This document shows positions 6,319 through 9,373 of a stretch of DNA of 9,373 nucleotides, in pieces. Below the pieces are notes generated by a model that ran no database searches, was not told the origin of the DNA, and saw only the letters and a program-made list of their open reading frames with translations. The position numbers were made by a program, and so were the translations under genes. This DNA comes from Candidatus Woesearchaeota archaeon (GTDB taxonomy: Archaea > Nanobdellota > Nanobdellia > Woesearchaeales > DSVV01). The stretch lies in the NCBI GenBank assembly GCA_016215305.1, contig JACRKI010000124.1, positions 1 through 9,373 on the forward strand, read 5' to 3'. Position 1 is the stretch's first letter. Each line of letters starts with the position of its first letter.

Positions 6319-6732
6319 ATGGTTCAAAAAAAGAAGAAAACTACTCCAAAAAACAGTAAACTAAATAAAAATGGCAGTGGACGCACCAGTCTTCCCTTCA
6401 AACATTCCGAAATTCCACAGGTAAACATACCTGTGAACAAGGTTTACAATAAGAAGATGATAAATGGAATTTCGCAATGCGTCAAGAACCACAGGTCTCT
6501 CGAACTAGCAGGTCGCTTTCGCGTCATGTCACCATTCTCTGATCGTGGGTTCTTGACGAAAAGAATCAAAATCAAACTGAAAGAAATTCCTGCGCTTTTT
6601 AGCGCAAAAAAAGAAGAAAAAAAACATCTCGTGTCTGACAAAGAACTTTCTTCTGAACAACATTTGTTTGAGAAATACGCGCTCTCCCTGAAAAAATTTA
6701 TTTTGAAAGGGAAAGGCAAGAGAAAGAAATAA
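6319..6732 (+). CDS. Very basic small protein of unknown function, or ORF over a structured RNA element
   Basis: Not recognised. The 137-aa product is strongly basic, with Lys-rich ends (MVQKKKKTTPKN at the start, LKGKGKRKK at the finish), no TM segment and one cysteine (Cys54). Such composition would suit a nucleic-acid-binding protein, but no domain is visible. The middle third (codons about 29-80) is less Lys-rich and coincides with two adjacent long inverted repeats (6403-6479 and 6480-6558, together 156 bases or 52 codons). Either the protein tolerated an in-frame palindromic insertion, or the transcript works as a structured RNA and the frame is partly fortuitous. A well-placed TATA box and an ATG start favour a real transcript. 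It converges on the PIN gene, whose inferred original stop is four bases away. Confidence 0.55.
   Translation: MVQKKKKTTPKNSKLNKNGSGRTSLPFKHSEIPQVNIPVNKVYNKKMINGISQCVKNHRSLELAGRFRVMSPFSDRGFLTKRIKIKLKEIPALFSAKKEEKKHLVSDKELSSEQHLFEKYALSLKKFILKGKGKRKK
6403..6479 (+). repeat. Inverted repeat with nested hairpin inside the basic ORF
   Basis: Bases 6403-6417 pair with 6465-6479 at 14 of 15 positions, including a perfect 10-bp core CGAAATTCCA/TGGAATTTCG. Near the left arm and sharing its last two bases is a compact hairpin, CACAGGTA (6416-6423), loop AACA, TACCTGTG (6428-6435). GTAAAC (6421-6426) can instead pair with GTTTAC (6442-6447), so alternative folds are possible. Confidence 0.65.
6480..6558 (+). 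repeat. Second long inverted repeat inside the basic ORF
   Basis: CGTCAAGAACC (6480-6490) and GGTTCTTGACG (6548-6558) are perfect complements, 11 pairs, closing a 57-base loop that includes a small CGC/GCG hairpin near 6514-6523. It begins at the base after the previous inverted repeat ends, so the two form a back-to-back pair. Confidence 0.65.
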
Positions 6733-6736
6733 CTTC

Positions 6737-6904
6737 TTACTTCTCCATCTTCATTATATCCTCAATCTCTTCTTCCTTGACAGAACAGCCGTTGAGCTTC
6801 ACACCCCACAACGCTCCCTCAAGCACTGCGCGCTTCACATTCGGCACTGCTTTTGTGGTTGCGTTCAGCAAATAATCATTAAACAATCCCAAATCATACC
6901 CTAT
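6737..6904 (-). pseudogene. In-frame 3' part of the PIN gene beyond an internal TAG
   Basis: After the TAG at 6905-6907 the same frame stays open for 55 codons to a TAA at 6737-6739. The translation looks like real protein: it opens IGYDLGLFNDYLLN, then VPNVKRAVLEGALWGVKLNG, and ends in an acidic helix EEEIEDIMKMEK. The end falls four bases from the stop of the convergent gene, as expected for a true gene boundary in this compact genome. The simplest reading is a recent nonsense mutation (or sequence error) in a 234-residue protein; suppression or readthrough of TAG is possible but unsupported, since other genes here end in TAG. Confidence 0.65.
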
Positions 6905-7441
6905 CTAAATCAACTCCACTGACCGCACGACTTTTAGCTGGCCAATCATCTGCTTCAACGTCTCAATATTTTTCCAATTGATGAACACTTTCTGATGCAT
7001 CGTCATCTCCATGTGCTGCGCAATCTTCTCCGGCTTTTCAATCAAATGCCGCGTTGTTCTTTCGTCAATCCCAATCGCGTCTGCGCTCAGCGAAATTGCT
7101 GTTGCCACTGCCTCTATCTCTCCTTTATGGACAATCTGCACCCAATTCTTGTCAATCTCAAACGCGCGATTTGCCAACTCTTCAATCTGCTTCGCGGTTT
7201 CAATAATCGCCAAATTGTTGTACACTTTCAATGTTCCTTTTGTAATGTAAGGCAAAACCTGCAGCGCCTCCAATTTGTACTTTCTCGTGCTCAATGGCTT
7301 GTTGATTAATTCATCGTAGACTGCAGGAGTAATATAAAATTCCCCATTGAACTTTTCCTTGAGTCTGTCCAAAACCCACAACAGATTATTAATAGTCAGA
7401 CTGATAATTGGTCCTGTGTCAAATACAATTATTTTTTTCAA
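6905..7441 (-). CDS. PIN-like domain protein (putative ribonuclease), cut short by TAG
   Basis: PIN-fold protein related to the archaeal DUF3368-type nucleic-acid-binding group; such proteins are metal-dependent ribonucleases, often toxins. The first strand is IIVFDTGPIISL with Asp8; further acidic residues sit where PIN active sites place them: Asp43/Glu44 (VYDEL), Glu108/Glu110 (HKGEIEAVATA) and Asp126/Glu127 (GIDERTTR). Residues 150-178 lie outside the core and the natural product probably continued 56 residues past the TAG. The start is TTG: no ATG or GTG exists in frame after the preceding TGA, and the first PIN strand begins at once. That TTG lies in the T-run of an upstream hairpin and shares TTGA with the end of a 22-codon ORF. 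It follows the helical HTH protein gene in the same direction, suggesting a co-transcribed pair. Confidence 0.8.
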   Translation of the reverse strand: MKKIIVFDTGPIISLTINNLLWVLDRLKEKFNGEFYITPAVYDELINKPLSTRKYKLEALQVLPYITKGTLKVYNNLAIIETAKQIEELANRAFEIDKNWVQIVHKGEIEAVATAISLSADAIGIDERTTRHLIEKPEKIAQHMEMTMHQKVFINWKNIETLKQMIGQLKVVRSVELI

Positions 7442-7506
7442 AAAAATCGCCTCTCTTCGCTTTGCTCAGAAGCGATTTTTTGTTGCGTTCGTGTTTTAAT
7501 TTCCAT
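7438..7506 (-). CDS. Possible 22-codon leader ORF before the PIN gene
   Basis: ATG at 7506 opens 22 codons (MEIKTRTQQK... ending EERRFF) to a TGA that overlaps the TTG start of the PIN gene in the tetramer TTGA, an arrangement typical of translational coupling. It starts 16 bases after the stop of the upstream helical gene and has GAGGAG upstream, though rather far (about 12 bases). The frames join by a -1 shift at a run of seven T; one extra T would make a single continuous ORF. It may also be chance reading over the hairpin. Confidence 0.3.
   Translation of the reverse strand: MEIKTRTQQKIASEQSEERRFF
7441..7481 (-). terminator. Terminator- or attenuator-like hairpin between the helical protein gene and the PIN gene
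   Basis: On the minus strand AAAAAATCGC (7481-7472) pairs with GCGATTTTTT (7450-7441), ten pairs, ending in a T-run. A competing smaller hairpin, TCGCTT with AAGCGA, uses one side of the same stem. Placed 41 bases after the helical gene's stop, it could end that transcript or modulate entry into the PIN gene, whose TTG start is in the T-run. No TATA box lies at the usual distance before that TTG. Confidence 0.45.
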
Positions 7507-7522
7507 ATGAGTATTCTTCTCC

Positions 7523-8125
7523 TCAAGAAAATAATCTCCTCATGAAAGCCATTCTTTGTTGCACTGGAATTGTTTCCACAGATTCTTCGCTCACTCTTGT
7601 TTTTCCGACATATTTCATCAGTTCCCACTGCGACAAGCCAAATATTTCTGCAGTTTGCCCCAACGAAATTCCATGTTCATAAATTCTTGATCCTTTCTTG
7701 ATCTGCGCTTCTGTGACCACATGCTGCATGTAGTTGCTGAGCTGGTTGTCCACAGTGTTGATCATCTCAAACAAGGTGTGAATTTCCGTGTTAAATCCCC
7801 TCAGATTATCTGCCTGCATAAACGAAATTGCTTTTCGCATGGCATCCAACACTTTTGCGTCAATTGTTTTGCCGCGCTCCAAAATTTTTGCCAATGCGTA
7901 AATGACCACTGCTGTCTGAATGGATTCCTGACGCTGGAAGATCGCAGAACAATGAATGATGTGGTCGCTTTCTTCTCTGAGCATTCCCAGATCACCTTTC
8001 AGGATTGCCTGTATTCCATTGTTCAAAACAGAAATAATGTCTTCTTTGACTGTATGCTGAAGTTCTTCAGGATGGTTAGTATCCTGACCTTTCTCAATAG
8101 CATATTTTTTCCTCTTTTTCGACAT
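7523..8125 (-). CDS. Helical protein of unknown function with C-terminal helix-turn-helix
   Basis: Family not recognised by name. The 200-aa product is almost wholly helical. After a basic, polar N-terminus (MSKKRKKYAIEKG), residues 26-85 form helices containing LREESDHIIHCSAIFQ and SIQTAVVIYALAKILE; residues 90-145 are further helices. At 148-172 IYEHGISLGQTAEIFGLSQWELM has the pattern of a helix-turn-helix like that of UPF0175-type antitoxins (SLGxxAExxGxSxWELM), which suggests DNA binding or antitoxin-like activity. The downstream PIN protein 82 bases on strengthens the idea of a regulator/toxin pair, but this is inference. Start ATG at 8125 has a consensus TATA box 26 bases upstream; an out-of-frame ATG lies five bases before it. 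Ends in TGA. Confidence 0.75.
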   Translation of the reverse strand: MSKKRKKYAIEKGQDTNHPEELQHTVKEDIISVLNNGIQAILKGDLGMLREESDHIIHCSAIFQRQESIQTAVVIYALAKILERGKTIDAKVLDAMRKAISFMQADNLRGFNTEIHTLFEMINTVDNQLSNYMQHVVTEAQIKKGSRIYEHGISLGQTAEIFGLSQWELMKYVGKTRVSEESVETIPVQQRMAFMRRLFS

Positions 8126-8147
8126 AACATTTTTTCTCTTTTTGATC

Positions 8148-8155
8148 TATATAAA
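8148..8155 (-). promoter_or_regulatory. Consensus TATA box for the helical HTH protein
   Basis: Minus-strand TTTATATA, the textbook archaeal box, centred about 26 bases before the ATG at 8125, with purine-rich GAAGAAAG directly upstream as a possible BRE. The likely PIN operon would be read from here. Confidence 0.65.
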
Positions 8156-8191
8156 ACTTTCTTCCACATTTTAAACATTTCAAACTAGCGA

Positions 8192-8214
8192 GTGCATGAA
8201 GTAAGAGTATGCAC
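8192..8214 (-). repeat. Small hairpin after the membrane-protein gene
   Basis: GTGCAT (8192-8197) and ATGCAC (8209-8214) are complementary around an 11-base loop, eight bases past the TAG of the leftward membrane-protein gene. A T-run (six T) precedes rather than follows the stem on the transcribed strand. It may help define the 3' end of that mRNA; the evidence is slight. Confidence 0.35.
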
Positions 8215-8222
8215 CAAAAATT

Positions 8223-8888
8223 CTATCCTGAAACAAACCCATTCGGAATCAGTTTATCCACCCAAGAGAGCGGCAAACTCTCAAGAACGCGGAAGAACAT
8301 GGTTTTCGGATAAATAACCACGTTGCCGTTTTGAAATTCAGAAAGCACGTAAAACATCCCTTCTTGTTCAGAAAGTGCAGAGAGAAGAGTACTAAATGCA
8401 ATAGCGCGCTCATCAAAAGAGTTGTTTGTATCAGAAAGAATCGCAAAAAGATCATTTGTTGCTTGTGTTTCATTACCAGCAGTAATTTCAGAAGGAAGAA
8501 CAGCAAACACAGATTTGTCGAGCAAAATGACTTTGTAATAACTGCCAGATTGCAAAATGGTTTTATAGTGTTCATCTGCGACAGCTGCCGCGAGATCATC
8601 TTCAGAAAGACTGATTTCTTTGACTTTTTTCTCTTCATTTTCAGTATATTGCACTAAACCAAACAGATAGTTGCCTTGATCATGGACAATGAGCACGATT
8701 TCCTTGTCTTGAATGTCCTCGCGCAGGCTTTGCACGTCAGAATACGTCAAAGTAAGTGTCATTGCAACGAACAAAAAAACAATGAAAAGGAACGTGACCA
8801 CAACGCGAAGCACGTTCTTCATGATAAAATAGAGAATAATTGTCCCAAGAACAAGGATAAGTGCCCAAGTGAGGAAATAGTTCATCAT
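8223..8888 (-). CDS. Membrane protein of unknown function, two N-terminal TM helices
   Basis: Not recognised. The 221-aa product opens with two hydrophobic helices at about 4-22 (YFLTWALILVLGTIILYF) and 28-48 (RVVVTFLFIVFLFVAM), separated by MKNVL. The remaining 170 residues are soluble, with no cysteine: a mixed alpha/beta start (EIVLIVHDQGNYLFGLVQY), an acidic stretch around 85-100, KVILLDKSVFAVLP at 119-132, and a final hydrophobic part ending KLIPNGFVSG. By the positive-inside rule the short basic loop is cytoplasmic, so both N-terminus and soluble domain would face out; this is weakly founded. Two adjacent ATG codons (8888, 8885) can start; the second fits the TATA spacing better. It ends in TAG and is transcribed away from the ATP synthase operon. 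Confidence 0.75.
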   Translation of the reverse strand: MMNYFLTWALILVLGTIILYFIMKNVLRVVVTFLFIVFLFVAMTLTLTYSDVQSLREDIQDKEIVLIVHDQGNYLFGLVQYTENEEKKVKEISLSEDDLAAAVADEHYKTILQSGSYYKVILLDKSVFAVLPSEITAGNETQATNDLFAILSDTNNSFDERAIAFSTLLSALSEQEGMFYVLSEFQNGNVVIYPKTMFFRVLESLPLSWVDKLIPNGFVSG

Positions 8889-8908
8889 ATTCTTTTCAGA
8901 AAGAGTTT

Positions 8909-8916
8909 TTTATATA
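8909..8916 (-). promoter_or_regulatory. TATA box for the two-TM membrane protein
   Basis: Minus-strand TATATAAA, centred about 25 bases before the ATG at 8888 and 28 before the ATG at 8885. Part of a 99-base divergent promoter region shared with ahaH. Confidence 0.6.
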
Positions 8917-8955
8917 GTTTATTGTTTTGGAGAGAGCCTCCAAATGAAGAAAAGC

Positions 8956-8964
8956 ATATAAATA
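8956..8964 (+). promoter_or_regulatory. ahaH: TATA box of the A-type ATP synthase operon
   Basis: ATATAAATA, centred 28 bases before the GTG start of ahaH, preceded by GAAAAGC in the BRE position. The GTG would lie at or within a base or two of the transcript start. Confidence 0.6.
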
Positions 8965-8987
8965 CTTACCAAATACAGAACACATAG

Positions 8988-9323
8988 GTGAAAACAGTGG
9001 AAAAGATATTGGAGCAAATTCGGGAAACAGAAGCGCATGCAGACACGATCATAGCAGAAGCAAAGGAAAAAGCGGCAATGCTTGCGGCAAAAGGAAAGAC
9101 TGACGCAGATGCGTTTATAGCAGAAAGAAAAACAACAATTCTCGCGGAAAAAGCAGAGACAGTAAACAGCAGGAGAAAAGAGCTGGAAAAAGAGCAGCAA
9201 AAATGGGCAAAAAAAGCAGAAAAGCAGGCAGATGATCTTGCGGCTGATGCAAAGAAGAACAAAAAGAAAGCTGTTTCTTTCTTGGTTTCTGAATTTAAGA
9301 ACTGTGCAAAGCAAGGACAATAG
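8988..9323 (+). CDS. ahaH: A-type ATP synthase subunit H (peripheral stalk)
   Basis: Subunit H pairs with subunit E as the coiled-coil peripheral stalk that links the A1 head to membrane subunit I of the archaeal ATP synthase. The 111-aa product is almost a single charged coiled coil: VEKILEQIRETEAHADTIIA at the start, then an Ala/Lys/Glu-rich heptad region up to about residue 90, then a short amphipathic end (KKAVSFLVSEF). No enzyme motif is expected. Size and composition fit AhaH/AtpH. The identification rests also on order, since the next gene begins like subunit I, the normal second gene of archaeal operons. Start is GTG, chosen for the TATA spacing and family length; it ends in TAG. Confidence 0.8.
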   Translation: MKTVEKILEQIRETEAHADTIIAEAKEKAAMLAAKGKTDADAFIAERKTTILAEKAETVNSRRKELEKEQQKWAKKAEKQADDLAADAKKNKKKAVSFLVSEFKNCAKQGQ

Positions 9324-9339
9324 AATAAAAAAATATTGT

Positions 9340-9373
9340 ATGAGTGAAAGAAAGATGCTAAGACCAAAACAAA
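9340..9373 (+). CDS. ahaI: A-type ATP synthase subunit I, first codons only
   Basis: ATG at 9340 opens MSERKMLRPKQ and runs off the window. Subunit I proteins commonly begin with a short lead and then MLRP(K/E), so the second Met at 9355 is an alternative start. It follows ahaH by 16 bases in the same direction. Only 11 codons are visible, so the call leans on gene order. Subunit I is the membrane subunit carrying the proton (or sodium) half-channels. Confidence 0.6.
   Translation, partial: MSERKMLRPKQ

Noticed and set aside
6905..6907. TAG decoded as pyrrolysine or another amino acid genome-wide
   Set aside because: herA, the two-TM membrane protein and ahaH all end in TAG with only short non-protein-like continuation, so TAG is evidently used as a stop here. 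Site-specific readthrough of the PIN gene alone remains possible.
7419..7628. Leftward 69-codon open frame overlapping the HTH and PIN genes
   Set aside because: It lies out of frame over the coding end of the HTH gene and the start of the PIN gene, and its product is low-complexity basic sequence with no start signal of its own.
8919..9367. Two leftward 133-codon open frames over ahaH
   Set aside because: Their Phe/Ser/Cys-rich products are the antisense shadow of the Lys/Glu/Ala-rich coiled coil of ahaH.

Overview
The window reads as chromosomal DNA of an archaeon. The evidence is a HerA-type bipolar helicase, an archaeal-type Mre11, the first genes of an A-type (archaeal) ATP synthase operon, and archaeal TATA boxes whose centres lie about 25-28 bases before most start codons, which implies mostly leaderless transcripts. 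The moderate-to-low GC, small uncharacterised secreted and membrane proteins and compact layout would fit a Woesearchaeota/DPANN-like genome, but the lineage is an inference and cannot be fixed from this window.

Layout from left to right. The 3' two-thirds of an aldehyde dehydrogenase gene (+) meets a leftward cluster tail-to-tail: mre11, a small secreted protein and herA (read herA, secreted protein, mre11). Between herA and the secreted-protein gene lies a 190-bp non-coding insertion with perfect 17-bp terminal inverted repeats and an 8-bp target duplication; removing it restores a sensible herA end (Glu then TAA). Divergent from herA is a gene for a membrane-anchored coiled-coil protein with a DsbA-like extracytoplasmic domain whose CxxC has become SxxS. 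Next comes a 160-bp intergenic stretch of hairpins, then a very basic small ORF of unknown function whose middle consists of two adjacent long inverted repeats.

The right part holds a leftward pair: an uncharacterised helical protein with a C-terminal helix-turn-helix, followed by a PIN-like nuclease-fold protein. The PIN gene has an in-frame TAG, after which 55 more codons of protein-like sequence run in the same frame to a TAA only four bases from the convergent neighbour. Upstream of the helical protein is a leftward two-TM membrane protein. Divergent from it, the A-type ATP synthase operon starts with ahaH and the first codons of ahaI, cut by the window end.

Functionally the window mixes DNA repair (HerA, Mre11; NurA and Rad50 are not seen here), energy conversion (A-ATPase peripheral stalk), one catabolic dehydrogenase, and several envelope proteins of unknown role. 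The most notable things are the MITE-like insertion at the herA stop codon, the structured element inside the basic ORF, the interrupted PIN gene and the redox-dead DsbA-like domain. No tRNA, rRNA or CRISPR array was seen.
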